Assembly: GCA_014549065.1 (NCBI GenBank)
Contig: JACDOX010000085.1
Coordinates: forward strand, 2,972,367 to 3,036,366
Origin: Cardinalis cardinalis
Lineage: Eukaryota > Chordata > Aves > Passeriformes > Cardinalidae
DNA length: 64,000 bases
Reading direction: 5' to 3'
In this document: positions 10,476 through 23,871 of the stretch, piece by piece
Layout of the letters: the number at the start of each line of letters is the position of its first letter
Position numbering within the stretch: position 1 is the stretch's first letter
Position numbers and translations under genes: made by a program
Notes under the pieces: model-generated
The model's database searches: none
What the model saw: only the letters and a program-made list of their open reading frames with translations
Told to the model about the DNA's origin: nothing

Positions 10476-13400
10476 GCTTTGAAAAATATGCACTTTAAAT
10501 AGACTTTTATTTAGGGGAAAAGTATTTCTATCAGTCAACCACAAACTCATCAGCACCTTCAGCATTTCCTCACTGTAGGTAGGATGGGGTGGGTGCTGTG
10601 ACCCAGGCAGACTGTGTGAGTTCCCTGATTCCAGATGCTGCTCTCTACTCCTGCATCAGTTCCTGGGACCCTGCAGTGCCTGTAGCCAGTGGCTGCTTGC
10701 TTGTGATCCGTGCTTGGAGGGGGCTGGGGAAGGGCTGAGGTGTGCAAGGCCAGAGCAGAGGCAAAATTTTGAGACCTTCACTTATGCCATGCAATTCTGC
10801 AAGAGCTGATGGCCTAAGGAAAGGTGAGCTCAATGCTCTCGTTCATCTCTGGATGAAGTGAAGAACATGTTTGGTATCTATTTCTCTTTATTTTAGACTG
10901 AGTGTACAATATAGTCAACTTTTAAAATTCCACTGCTTTTCAGTAATTTTACTTCTCCTATTTCCTACAACGCACATTTGGTCATTGAACAGATTTTTAG
11001 CTTTCCCCCCACCAATATTTGTTTTGCTGCTTGTGACAATAGGTAAACAAAGAGTCTGTGTGGTGCTGCATGTTCCCAGTGTTCCTCTCCTGCAGCAGTG
11101 CTCCCAGCAGGATTAAACAGGAGGGAGCAAGGCTGTTAGAGCAGCACTGAGCAGACACCACTCACCCCTCCACAAATGCCAAATCCATATCCCCACAGAC
11201 TGTCACCCTCATTTCAGCTGGTTTTCCATGTCCCAACCTGAGATAAAGGCAATTTCCATCCTGTGCTCTCTTCTTACCCTTCAGAAAGCCTGGCAGGTGT
11301 TGTGTTCATTGCAGGAGCAGGCACAAAACCAGGCAGGCAGTGTTTCACTACCAGCTTTCCTTTGTACTGCAGAACCTTTTCACTGGGCACTCTGGTTTTG
11401 CAGCTCTGCCAGCACAGAACTGTGCTTGTGCCAGTGCAANTTAAGTGGAATATTTCATTAAGAGATCAGCAGTAGGCACATGGAAATGACAGCAATCATT
11501 AAGTCTGCATTACTTTGCANTAGGGAGCCCCAGGCACAGGCAGGGCTGCAGGCACAGGGGGAAGGCAGCCCTGTGTAAATCACTTCAGATTGCCCTGAGA
11601 CACACTGAGAGCCTTCACCATGGGCTGGCCAGGCTCTGCTCTCTGCTCCTGGAGGCTGAGATGCTGCAATAACGAGTATGACAGAAGAGAATGAGGAGAC
11701 AGCAGGTGAATTTGCCCCTGGCAGTGGTGTGTGGTTGATTCACACCATTTCTGAGCCCGGAGCAGAGGTGCTTTTCATTCCACAAATCCCTGCAGCGTGA
11801 TTAGTTTGCCTAATACGTGCCCTGCTTTTTCTCAGGGCAGGATACAAATCCTGGTGCTCCCATTGGTTGGCAGCATCAAGGAGGCAGAGAGATTTGTGTG
11901 ACCACCCTGAGATGGTTCCTCTGTTACTGCAGAGGGTTTCACACCTCGCTCCTGGCNCTGCCCAGGGCAGAGTCTGCTCTCTGCAGTGTTCTGTGCAATG
12001 GGGTTAGTGAGGAGAAGGGGAGAAGGGGAAATGAAAGAAGGAGAATCTTGAAATCACTATGAAGAAAAGGATGGGTGTCAGGAAGGAGATGGATGCATGG
12101 AGGACAGAGAAAGAAAGAATTATTGAAACATTATGGAGAAACATAATCTGGAAAAACTTCTATCCATGGCACAAAAGAAAGGTNCTCTCAGTGGGGAAAG
12201 TGTGGGTGAATGACTGTAGTGTTGGATGTCACAACCATTTCAAATCCAAATTAGACCTGTTTTTCGAGCTTGGGNTAAACAAACCAAGGTAAGGACACAC
12301 TTTTACAACAGTGCACCTACTGATATTTCCTTTTCTGCTTGGTAATAAATACAGCCTGTCCCGTGGTTCACCCCATCCCTTGTTTGGCCATTCAGGGGAG
12401 GCAGTGAGTCTCCTGCACAGTCACAGCTCTGGACACCAGGACAAGGGAGCAGCAATGCAGGTGAGATTTACAGTGCAGTCAGTGTGATATTTGTTTGTTT
12501 TCTCANCACATTCCTTTATCACACTAGTAATACAGAAATGCTTTCTTTAAACTGTAGAGAAACATGGACAAGTGTTATCATCTAATGCANCTGGTAAGAA
12601 TTCAGCTAAAACACAATTTGAATCAGGATGGTCTGTGACAGCAGGCATGGGATTAAAGTCCTTGTGACTGGGAATTTGCACAACTTCAAATCTTCATTTC
12701 ACAAGGAAAACCAGCAGAGATAGGTATTTAAATCAGCATATCTCTGGTATATTGAGTTATTAATATAGCCTCTCTGAGGCTCTGCCTAGATAAATCTCAA
12801 ACTGGCCAAGCCATTTGGATTTAAAAAGTTTATACTTGACCTTTCCACAGACAAAGTCCCAGCTGTATTAAAATGAATTTGGTCAAGCAAATGATTTGTG
12901 GCTTTCTGTTTGGAGCATGAGAAAACTTCCTTAAGTTGGGGAGAGAGTGACCCTGGCCAAGAACAGCAACTTCTGCTGGAGAGCCTTGAGCTTCCTTCTG
13001 GAGTGTAGCTGTGGATGGTGCTGGGTGCAGTGAGGTTTCTTAGGGTGAAGATTAGATTCCCCCTTAGATTCCCCTGCTGCAGGGAATGGTTGCAGTCACC
13101 TAGAATGCACAGAGAGATTCTCTACATCCTCTTCANTCCTCATCACATTAAAGATATCAGCCAGCATAACTGTGCCACCCTTGAATGCACTTATGCTTCA
13201 AAGAAATGCTTGATTTATAAGTGCTTTTATTTACATCTGCTGGTTTCACACCCACGCTGAGGTGTAAAGGGTTTTTCCTGAATGCTGATAAGAATGGTGC
13301 TGGCACCTCTTGAATACAGTGTCAGTAATGCCCTTATCTGTGATACCTCCTTCAGGGAAGTGGGAAATCACACCCGGAATTTTTTCTGGCCTTCCTCTTT

Positions 13401-15129
13401 AGTGGCGTGTTTGGTGAAAAACATTGGCTCCNGTAGTGGACTGTCTGGTATCTAAAACAAACAAAAAATAAAACGTTTGTATCCCTGCAGCTGATTGAAC
13501 AATCCCCTCTCCGTGATGTGCTCAGGGTTTCTGTTGCTGAGACTGTCACCTGCTGGCCACGGAGAAGCTCGCCAGGATCTCGGGAACAACCTCAGAAGCT
13601 GATGGATTAAATACTCGGGTTTGCCTTCAGAAATGACACATTGAGATGTTCCTGTAANGCTAAACAGGATGGTAATTCTGTAAATGGAGGCAGACCAGGA
13701 AAGCTTCCTCATTTATAAAACTTTTAAATTTCATGGAGTTTTAATGCAAAGGAAACNAGATTTTCATCACAGTGAACATGTGGGGTAAAATGCTGGGTCC
13801 AGTAAATTTAACTCAGCTAAACTAGGGCAAATTAAGTCATAACCAATAAGCAAGTGAAAGGGGATTAAAAAAAGGAAACTGAAGCCTGGTTATCCTGCCT
13901 CTGGCAGATTTTTGTCACATTTAACCATGGATACAAGGTGACATTAAGAAAGGGTCACATTGTACTGACCAGCAGAGCTCAGCAGGAGTCAAAGGACCTT
14001 TACTGAAGATCTACACTACAGCTTTTGCAGGAAAGGAAAAGAATTGCTCTGAAAAGCTCTTTCAGCCCTGCCCTTGTCCTGCCCTCCCATCTGTTGTCAC
14101 TGATAGCTCATTTTCTGCCAGTCTTTGGGCCAGAATCTCAGCTGGTGTAAATCACAGCTGGAATGAGGGTTTGCAGTGGTTTATTCTCCTTGTTTTGAGG
14201 AGTGCTCCCGTTCCCCCCAAACCTGAGAGCAGGTTACTGCAGTGCCTGGAATGCATTGTTCAGGTGTGATTTTTTTGTTTCAGACACAGAACTGAGTTCT
14301 GAGCTGTACAACAGGTACAGCTGCTCCTGTGATTCCAGTGGAGCACCACTCTCTAGAGTTCNTCCCAAAAATCTTTGGGTTTTTCTTACGTAATTGAGCT
14401 GTGTTACCAGCATCCTGCAGGGTTGCTGATAGGAAAGGAAAGCTGGTGCCACAGAGGCTGNTTCATGACAATTATCCTCAGCTCACTGGGTGTTACACAA
14501 GGGTTTTGCTGCTGAAAGCATGTCTAAAGTAACCCTCAAGTTCAGTGCCTCATGTCGTACTGAAACTTTAAAGATAAGATTTTTTNATGGATGTTTTTCC
14601 ATAAGCCTCTTAGTTCACATCTGTAAAAAATAGATTTCATGCACTTTAAAGATACTTTTTGACTGTCTGTAGTNAATCCCTAGAAGTGAATTTATGCAAA
14701 GTGGCCATATTTTTTTTTTAATTAGAAATTAGAATTATTTGTTGGCTGGGAGTTTTTTTGGTTGGTTGTTTTTTTGGGTTTATAATTTCCCTGTATGTCC
14801 CTTCACTCTGTTCTTGTGCTTGGACACTTACAAGCTTTATTGTTGCTAGNGAACACGGGGTGCCTGGATGTCTGTCTTATGAAAGCAAGTGGCTGCTTAA
14901 AAAGAAAACCAGAGAGATTAGAGACTGTGTGAAATTCCACTAAATTCAGTGAAAAGCATAACTTCAAAGAATTTAGGATCAGATTTCAAACGCATATCAT
15001 GAGAGACTTTTGAAACTGGTGGATTAATACAGGGTGCTGAGTCTGTGTCTCCACCCCTGTACAGGACAGATAANGCCATTTACCTGCCCCACAGTTACCT
15101 CCCCACTCCCTTCTCTGTGTAAAGAGCAA

Positions 15130-15175
15130 AGCTCTTCAAGGCCATTCTGTGTCAAGAATGGGAACTTGAAGAGCT
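15130..15175. other. Perfect-armed hairpin, 11 + 7 base pairs
   Basis: Left arm AGCTCTTCAAG (15130-15140) pairs exactly with CTTGAAGAGCT (15165-15175). Inside it CCATTCT (15142-15148) pairs exactly with AGAATGG (15155-15161). A 1:3 internal loop separates the stems and the end loop is GTGTCA. Total 18 pairs in 46 bases. It is short for a microRNA precursor, and no known RNA was recognised. Confidence 0.6.
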
Positions 15176-18100
15176 CTGGCTCACANCCAGGCAGACCCTG
15201 GGGCCAGTTCTCAAACACCAACAGGGAGAATCCACAGCCTCTCCATCTTCATTGAGAATAAACGAGGCTTTGCCTGAAATGCTCTTTTCAAATCTGTGAA
15301 TGCTAAACTAGAAAAAATCCCCGTGGCTTCCTTCTCTGCTTCCCACCCACACTCCTCAGCAAGTGATTTCCCCAGAGCTGGTGGGATCTCTGCTCAGGCA
15401 GAGGGTGGCTGGGGAGCTCTGCTGCTCTGAGTCCTGTACAGAGCGTGGGCTCTCCAGGGCAGCCACAGCCTCTGCAGCCCCATCTATCACTTTATTTATC
15501 ACATGGAGATAGATTCCCTTTAAAACTCCCTCTTTTGCTGGTAGATTTACTTTGCATCAAGACCTAGTGTGAGTTAATATTCTTTTTGAGGGGAAATAAA
15601 GGGCAGTGGAGATTCTAGCCTAAAGAATGTAGCCTGTGAGTTTTATCCCTGCATTGCACTTACATTTTGATGGTCCTTGCTGTGTGTTTTATTGAGNCTG
15701 AGTCATAAGCAAATCTTAGTGCTTTGGAAGGAAGGAAAAATGGAGTTTGGACAGGAACATGACACGTCACAAATGGATCCAGCAAAGGGACTGCTCAAGC
15801 TGTGAGAATGCAGCAATGTATCTCAGCAAAAGGAGAACTGAAGGTCAAAAGTCCTTGTGCTGCATTTCAGTTTTCATCACCTGAAGCCTGTCTGGGCTCA
15901 GTGATGTTTCTGGTGACAGGGTCATCACAGTGAGATGAGCCAATCCTGCTTGTGTGCCTTCCCCCAGAGCTCACAGGGACTGTTTCTGCTCTTGTATTTC
16001 AGTGTTGGGATGATGAACATCTGCCCATGGCTTGGGGCTGACACAGGTGCTGCTGCTGGGGCTTGGTCAGGGCACAGCATTTTCAGCATTTTTGGCTGAG
16101 GTTGTTGAGGAAGGAGAGTGAAGCTCTTGTGTTAAGGAGGCAGGAGGNTTCCTTGGCATCCCTTAGGAATGCTGCCTTTGCCTGGGGAAGAGAGGGGAGC
16201 CACACCAGCTGGGCTGGGCAGCCTGGGAGAAGGTGCTGNTTTTGTGGGGAGACTCAGCCATGGGCAGCAGTGTGCAGCATCCAGGCTGTGACACAGAGAC
16301 CAGGACACTGCAGGGTGTGGGCAGAAAGCAGCCAGGCTTGGGGCTCCCCAGGGACCCACNTGGACAGGCACAGCTGGCTGCAGCTCAAACACCACTGACT
16401 CACAGCCAAGCCTTGAAATAGGGCAGGAGAGAGCAGCATGTTCTGCCACCAGTAGTTTGACTTTGAATTTGTTTAGAAAGTTAAATGTCCTTTTTTTTTC
16501 CCCTTTCAGGTGATGCCTGGCTTTGAGGTCAGAAGCCTTTTGATCTTCTTCATGGAGCTCACCATGAGGGAGAGGTTTAGGTGTTCCTAATCCCAAGATC
16601 TGCACNTCTCACCCCCTCTCCTTGGTGCAGGGTGCCACTGCTGTCACACTGTGAGAGGCAATGAAAGGCCAGGACACTCATTTGTCAGGATGCTTTTGTA
16701 GGAGCCACTGCCCTGCAGAGAGGAGCAGCCCAAGTGCTCCCTCCTGCCTCTTGGGCAGGACTTTGGGCCCTTCCTGTGCCTCCCCTGGAGCTGTGGAAGG
16801 GCAGGTTGTCCTCACTGCAGCCAGCTGGAAAACTGCAGAGTCTGAGGCCTGCAATGAGACAGCAGCTTTGGAAGGGACACTCAGTGCCACCAGACACAGC
16901 CAGACCAGTGGGGCTATGGATTAAATTATCATTAGCAAAGCTACCTGGCAAACACAGCTGCAGAAATGTGTCCCTTTTCCTCCCNCTCCCTTTGGCCAGT
17001 TGATGTTCCTCCTGCATGGTACAGAGGGATTTTATTTTATTCAGGCTCAGGCTGCAGATCTGGCTGATNTTGGAAGGGGCTTTGGAGCACATTTGGTGTT
17101 TCTGAGGCCATCGAGGGTCACGTTCCTCCAGGCTCCTTCTGGTTTCTGCTCGTNCTTGGGGTTAATATTGCAGTAGGGAAGAATAAAAGGCCCTTTCTAT
17201 CTTCAGGATCTAAAATGAAGGAACTGAACAGACAGAAAATTANAAACTATTTTAGAAATATTAATGGTTGAATTTAATGAACTCTTGGCCTTAAGGAACA
17301 ATAGCCAAAAGGTGCTGGCCAGGCAGAAGGTCTGTGTTTGAATGGGATGTGTGCACACAGACTGGCTCTGCTGCATCCCTGGAAGGGCAGCATTTGTTGG
17401 CCGTGCCCCCCAGCCCTGGAGGCTCCCAGCTGGCACTGGAGGACCCTGGCAGGACCAGGGNCTGTGCCCTGGGGCAGGAGCTGGGCTGCCACAGCCAGAG
17501 AGTGAAGGCTGAAAGTGCATTTAAGGTGTTGGATTTTGCAAACATGGATGCAAGCAGCACTGTGTTTGTTAGCAAGTCCCTCAGCTGTCATGGCACTGTG
17601 AGTGTTTTCCAGCTCTGACCTGGCCAGGGCAGAGGGGCCACNCCTGGGGAGCTCCAGCTTCCTGCAAACACAGCTCCAGGTGCTGCACACAGAGATGTAC
17701 CCACACAATATTTATAGTTTCCCAATCTGGCAGCTTAATTTGTACACTCATGTGGAAAAAAAAATCCAACCCCAAACAACTGGGTTGAATCGTTGTTTTG
17801 TTTATATTTGGGAGAGATTTCTCTTGCCTGTTGTTTGCCATTGCACTCTCAGAAGATGGAGGCTTCTGGCCAGCAGGATGAAGCATGGCTTTGTTTTACT
17901 GTTTACAGAGGCTGGAAAGCACGATGGTGAAGAGAGAAAAAGCATGCAAATAACTTGTTTATCCCCAGAGATGGATGCTTTGTGCTGTCACAAGCTGTGC
18001 TGTTGACTCAACCCAGCTTTATTTCCCTGGAACTGGGGGAGCTGACAAAGCTTGCTGAGGAAGACTTCTAAGCCAGAGGGTTTTGGTTTCAGGACAGCTC

Positions 18101-18333
18101 CATGAAGCATCCCAATGTTTTGATCTGGGGCATCAATTACAGGAGAAAGGAAAGGAAGGTGGGAAATAAAGACAGTAAAATAAAATTTCCAAGTGCAGAT
18201 TTAAAATCCCACAGGAAAAGTTAAAAGCAGGGTTGAGGCAATATTTCCATCTTGCCTTAATGTGACTTTTCTAGTGTGGCCAATCTAAATTCAACATTGT
18301 AACTCAAGTCATATCATCTTGCATCCATTTCAC

Positions 18334-18384
18334 AAAAATAAAAAAGACAAAAAAANCCCCCAAAACAACAAAACAAAAAAAGCA
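18334..18384. repeat. A-rich low-complexity tract
   Basis: A-rich sequence interrupted by short C runs and AACAAAAC words. It could be the degraded tail of a retroposed copy, but no body is recognisable. It is followed at about 18408-18427 by a 10-base direct repeat of AAGAGTGCAC. Confidence 0.45.
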
Positions 18385-21039
18385 GCAAAATGAAGGATCT
18401 CAGTGCAAAAGAGTGCACAAGAGTGCACATCCTGTCCCCAGGTTCCCTACTCTCCTGCCTCTCTCTAAATCCTGAGTACCCAACTGCAGTGTGACCTGCT
18501 GGGCACTGCAGCCTTGCTGCTGGGAATCTCAGAGAGGGAGTCCTGCCCAGGGGCTGACAGTGAGCTGATGTCCAGGTCTGGACAAAGCCCAGCTCGACCC
18601 AAATCCAAGCAGGAGAAAGCCACTGTCATTTCTGTGCCAGCTGAATTGCTGGGCTGGAAAAGTCATTCNTGTAAGTAAATGTTACTGATTGGCCTCTGTG
18701 TGGTGACTCCATCACCATCAATAACCTTAACACAATCTGTGATCCTTCCAAAAAGACCATCATTAGGTGGACTGATGTCAGCACAGCCTCCCAAGTCCAA
18801 GGCTTTGATATCATCTCATAAATTAGGAAGATTTTCAGGCCAGACAACACTTCAGTAGTCTATGTNNGAATTGAAGGGCTGCTGCAATGAGNNTNNTAAA
18901 ATGAAATGCTGAATATAAAAAGGAACAAACAACTGTTTGCCTTCAGCATTCTGGAAGCTGTTTGTGGCCAAAATAATTTTAACAGATGTGATCAGATGCC
19001 ACCTCCTTTTAGCATGGAGTTAACAGCTTTGCAGCTCCTGATGGCAGGAGAGAAGAGCCACCTGCTAGGACACAAGGGACGTGGTAGCAGAGTAGGGAGA
19101 TGAACAGAAAAAGAAACTACCAAGTCTTGCTGTCTGAGAGAAGTGAGGCTGCAAACAAATCATGCCATGGTTATCTAGACCCTGATCTGGCTTTCCCTGA
19201 AGTGGGTGCCAAAGTGTCCCTTGGTTCACCACTGCTCAACAGGCACCAGCTTGTTTCATCTGTAAGNGATACTCTGCCCCTGCAAAGGATCTGTGTGAGC
19301 AGTCAATGTGATTCCCTGTGCCAGTGATAAAGCTGATCTCATGGGGAGTTGTGCCAATGCTTTTAGACAGTAAACTTTGGGGCAAAAGTTATGCAAATGT
19401 TCAGATTAATTTAGATATGCAAGTAGCCCAGGAAAATCAATGGAATCACTTAGATGATTAAAATAACTTTGTCTGAAGTGTTTCTAGCCTCTGTACAGGT
19501 CCTTGATCTGTATGGATGGCTTGCACACTTGCAGAGATTAAAAAAGAACATTTTCATTAAGAAAACTTTCTCTGCCTGAATGCAGAAAGGCGACTCAGTA
19601 AACCAAGTTATTCTTTTCCCACTGGCATGTGTTGTGCCCAGGTCTTTATGTTCCAGTGTNCAGACACTGCCTGTGAGAGACATGAAAAACTGTTATGCCA
19701 GGCTCTNTGAGTCCCTGATGTTTGTCAGTGTGGTTTCTTTATTTTTAGTAGTTCCTGGAGAAGGGCTGAATCCATCCATGTGCAAAAGATCCCAACTGAC
19801 AGGGAGGGGAGGCATGNATGTGTTTTGAGACATGTGCCTGGGGTGGCTGTGGTTATGTAAGGGCTCTTTTGACATGGCCAATTACATAAAGTGGAAATAG
19901 AGGGGAGGAAGGCAGTGCATGAAGGCAGAGAAGGAATCTGGCTGCAGCAGTGGAGCCTGTGTCCCTGCAGGTGCTGGGAATGAAGCAGAAGGAGGGTCCC
20001 CAGGTTGGTACATTTAAGCCTGCCCAGGAATCCCCAGGNGCTGCTGACCTGGAGCAGGTGAAGCAGGAATGCTCCTGCTGCAGCCCCTGTGCTGGATGGC
20101 AGCCAGGGGACAATGCCCCTGCAGGCCCTGGGCACAGGGNGGGACACAGCAGCACAGGGCATCAGACACAGCCTTGCAAATCTGCTTCTGTTTGTCACAT
20201 CTCAAACTGAAATGTGTTCAGTGAGTGCAGGACACAGGGCAGGGTGAGCAGCAGGAGGGAGCAGTGTCAGTGCTGGTTTGATGTGTGTGGGCACAGCCCA
20301 GAGAGGACATGGCAGGAATGCCCAGTGGAGTGAATGCTTCAGCTGAGGGAGCTCAGCCCCCAGCGCAGGATTCACTGCTCTGAGATCCCTGTGCTGGCAC
20401 CGGGCATTGAGAAGGGCTGTTCTCAGTGAAAATGAAGTTTAGAACTGTTTGGGCAGGTAGTAGGTGATCAGCCCAGATCCAAACATGGCTCAGCATGCAA
20501 GGACAACTACAGCGTGCTCACCTTTTCCACAGGTAACACTCTTGCTCTGGCATCAGGGCTGCTTCCCTGGTGCAAGGGCGCTGTGCCTGCTGCTGGGAAG
20601 GGAGGGAGAATGGAGCTTTGTGCCTCTTGGTCTGCCCTACTGAATTTCAGACAAGAAATCAGAGATCTCCCATGAGAAAGCCGTAATGCAGATGTACTTC
20701 TTTGTTTCAACCTGTGTCAACCTTTCCAAGTGTNAAGATCAGCACTGTGTCCAAAAAGGTCACAAAAGGTGAAATTTTGCCCCTAGAGCAAATCTGTCAT
20801 CCCTTGCTGAGCAATTTCCCATGAGCCAGGCTGTCTGTGCAGCTTGTGGCACGGGCTCAGGATGTGGTGACCCCTCTCTGACATCTCTTCTTCACGANGC
20901 TCCTGCATTTCACATTGCCCTGCTGAGGAGTGAAATGGGACCCGGGAGTCTGNGTCCTCCTGTTGGTGCAGCCACCAGCTCCAGCAGCAGGAAGGAGCCC
21001 TGGTGTGGGGTGGATGTCAGATCTGATAGGGTTTTAAGA

Positions 21040-21300
21040 GGTTTTTTTCCGAGGGGGAGGCCCNCGTTTAGCAGCCTCTGGCTGATAACCACAGGGGCGA
21101 AGCGGGGCGCTGGGGACACCATGGGCGCCCCTGGCCGTGTGAGCCGGGCACGGTGCCGGTCCCGGCAGCCCTGGGCGCTGCGGAGCAGCCCGGCCGGATT
21201 CCGTGCATTCCCCGCAGATGGTGCTGCGGTGCCGCCGAAAGCTGAAGGCGTGCCTGGAACAGAGGTTTCCCTGCTCCCTGCGCTTTCCCCCACGGTGTTC
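21040..21300. promoter_or_regulatory. Orphan CpG islet, far from any recognised gene start
   Basis: About 21 CpG dinucleotides occur in about 240 bases at clearly raised GC, while flanking DNA is CpG-poor. Open frames cross it on both strands, as expected in GC-rich DNA, and none resembles a known protein. It could be an alternative promoter, an enhancer or the first exon of a noncoding RNA. Confidence 0.45.
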
Positions 21301-23394
21301 CCGTTGAATTGGAGCGGGTTTTATTTTCCCCACAGCAACCTGCACGGGCTTCACCTGCCTTCAGTGATTATCCCTCCTGCCCTTCAGCGTCAGTGGGTCT
21401 GGTCTTGCTCAGGCTGCAGTTCCACTCTGCCTCCTGCTTTTGGGGATTTTGGCCTCTGCCTGCACAGCCATGAACCCCAGCAGGGAGGACAGTGGGTGCC
21501 ACCTCTGTCACCTGTGTCTCAATGGCACAGGGCACAATGTCTCCTCAAGAGTGTAACTGAACTGCTGCATCCTGAGGGATGGTGTTGTGTTTAACACAGC
21601 CTGGCTCTGCCTGCAGCCNGTAAGGCTGGCTCTGGTCCAGGAAAGGGGCCATGGACCTTCCTGTCCTCGCTCCTTCAGCCTCCCCCGCAGTGAGGTGCTC
21701 CCCTGCCCTGCCTTGGAGAGAGGGAGACTCCTTTTCCCTGCACACTGAGGCCATACTGCTTTTGGTACAGCCTTGCTCAGGAGCGTCTGAAGCCAGAGGA
21801 TCCCTCAGGAAGGTGGGGAGGACTCCAGGTGTGTTGTGTGTGCTTGGGTGAAGCAGGGTTAGGAGCTGATGGCCACGAGGAGCTGGGGTGATCTGGGCCC
21901 TTACATTCACTCCAGAAGAACTCTTGGTCCTTTCATAGGTGGGATTGACAGGTCAGTTCCTTCCTCTCTGTCCCCAAGGAGGTGTTGGGAGGATCCTGGT
22001 GTCTGGTGTGATGGGAGTCATGGTGGCATTGATACTGGAGAGGTGGCAAGGCAGGGGCAGCAGCTGTGGCAGGTGTTGAGGTGCTGGGAGCAGCAGCACA
22101 GGGATGTTTTCTGCCTTGCTTAGGCTGATGTTTGTGCAGACCTGCACAAACACTCCAACCTGCTCACACCCCTTCCTCGTGCTCCCTGCGTGGCAGCTTC
22201 TCCTGGCCCTGTGTCCCTGCAGTCTGCCTGCACTTGATGAATTTACTGCTGTGGAACAATAATAGTGCTTAAGGAAGGCAATAGGGAAAATGGGAAAATA
22301 CATTCAAAGAACTGAACAAATTCACTTTGCAGGAGTTCATTATGTCACTACCCAGCCTTGCAGAGCCTGCATGGCTCCCATCACCAGGGAGCATCAGTGA
22401 GATGGGGTGAGCCATGAACAGCCTCTCAAAACATCAATCAAGTCCAATTATTAAGGCNCTCAAAAAGCAGCATGGGCATTGATCTGTGAGCTGGCAGCAC
22501 TGTGCTGGCTGGCCAGGACTTTGATTTAAATGAGTACCCCATCTTTCAGACCCAACTCCATTCTCTTGCCAAAAACGAAAATTACCCTTTTGTATCTCAA
22601 GGCCATGAAATTAAGTCATTCCTTTTCAGGTCATGTGCACCCCTGAAAAGCACAGACCAGGCTGATTCTCCAGAAACCCAGGGGAACCCTTGAATAAATG
22701 TACAATCAAATGACTAGTTCCCCTAATTAATGCTGACAGTAAAATTTGATCCCCACCTCTGTGTAGAGGAAATGATGCTGATATCAATTCACCCTAATTT
22801 AGTTGAAATTATCCTTGGTGTATGCATGGCTGTGCTTTGGAATAGTAATGAAATTTTGGCTCTATTCTCACATAAATATTTTTCCAGTGGATGCAGTCTT
22901 ACTGATTTCAGAAAAAAAAAAGATTTTCAATGCCGTATCCCTTTAAACAAATTTCTGTTAATCTTAATTTCTTGGGCTGAGGTACTGTGCTGGAGGGAGA
23001 GTCCTGGTGATGTTGATGGGTTTATTGTACTCATGTGTGGCAGGTGAGANACTCAGCAAGGCACCCAGTCTCCTTTCTTCTGCCTTCAGCCTGTAAGCTC
23101 CAGCTTATAGCACAAAGAGGTGACAGGAAAATACATGCTGAGTGGAGTATTGAGCAGTCTTGTGTCTAAGCCAGCCTTTGTCACATACTACTGCTTTGAG
23201 GAGAAGCAGGGTGAACCTGCTTCTTCCATCCTGCCCTTACAGCAGTGCCAGTGGGCCGTGGCTCTGGCGTCTGTCCCGCTCCGGGCTGGCGGCTCTAGGT
23301 GGCACCATTGAATCAGCAGCGAGGATCGCCGTGCAGCGCTNGGGGGCCAGCAGCTGTACCCCAAGGGACCCGGGCTGAGCTGCTCCGGGGTATA

Positions 23395-23775
23395 GGGGAT
23401 ATTTTTCCCCGACGAAGGGGAGAGAATGATGCATTGACTCCATCTTATCAGAAGGCTAATTAATTACTTTATTATACTATATTATTCTGTACCTGTATTA
23501 CATTACATCTAAACTGAATCTGCCAAGCACTCAACTCTGCACACCCTGCANAGAATCTCGTGACTGTGTCACACACACACATTCATAGGCCCTGACAGGC
23601 CAAGGAACAAAACACCAACACTGGGTAAACAATCTCCATATTGCATTCTACTTTGGCACAAACACAGGCACAGCAAATGATAAGAAATTTTTTTCCTTTC
23701 TCTGAGGTTCAGAGAACGTGAAACCCAGAAATATTCTTGGGAAGAATTGTGCCTTGCTTTTCTCTGTGAAATGTG
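23395..23775 (-). mobile_element. Probable endogenous-retrovirus LTR (solo or truncated)
   Basis: On the minus strand this block resembles the LTR type common in songbird genomes. It has a region with TTCTCTGAACCTCAGAG, a tract containing AATAAAG that could serve as polyadenylation signal (about 23465-23480), then GATGGAGTCAATGCATC and a closing CCCCTTCGTCGGGG stem. No gag, pol or env reading frame is visible beside it. The edges and the target-site duplication could not be fixed, and the right side runs towards the assembly gap, a usual place for collapsed repeats. Family assignment is from memory of the sequence type, not from a search. Confidence 0.5.
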
Positions 23776-23871
23776 GAGATACGGGGCTGTCCCCAGCTGG
23801 AGTACCCTCTGCCCAGCTTCAGCTGAGGGTGTGTGCGTCCCTCCTGCCCAGAGTATCGGAGCACCAGAGCC

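Larger units (their letters stand above)
8761..23384. other. Non-coding DNA upstream of GPRC5B
   Basis: I find no exon with recognisable protein similarity on either strand. Items that stand out are listed separately: the 23-base repeat at 9214, a MIR-like relic at 9863, a possible CR1 relic at 10378, a hairpin at 15130, an A-rich tract at 18334 and a CpG islet at 21040. The remaining sequence alternates between AT-rich stretches (about 12480-12900, 14560-15010, 18100-18400) and moderately GC-rich stretches (about 15880-17660, 19900-20420), with nothing identifiable. Confidence 0.6.

Noticed and set aside
20821..21594. 257-codon plus-strand frame
   Set aside because: Half of its length is the CpG islet where stops are rare. 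The product resembles nothing and competing frames exist on the other strand.
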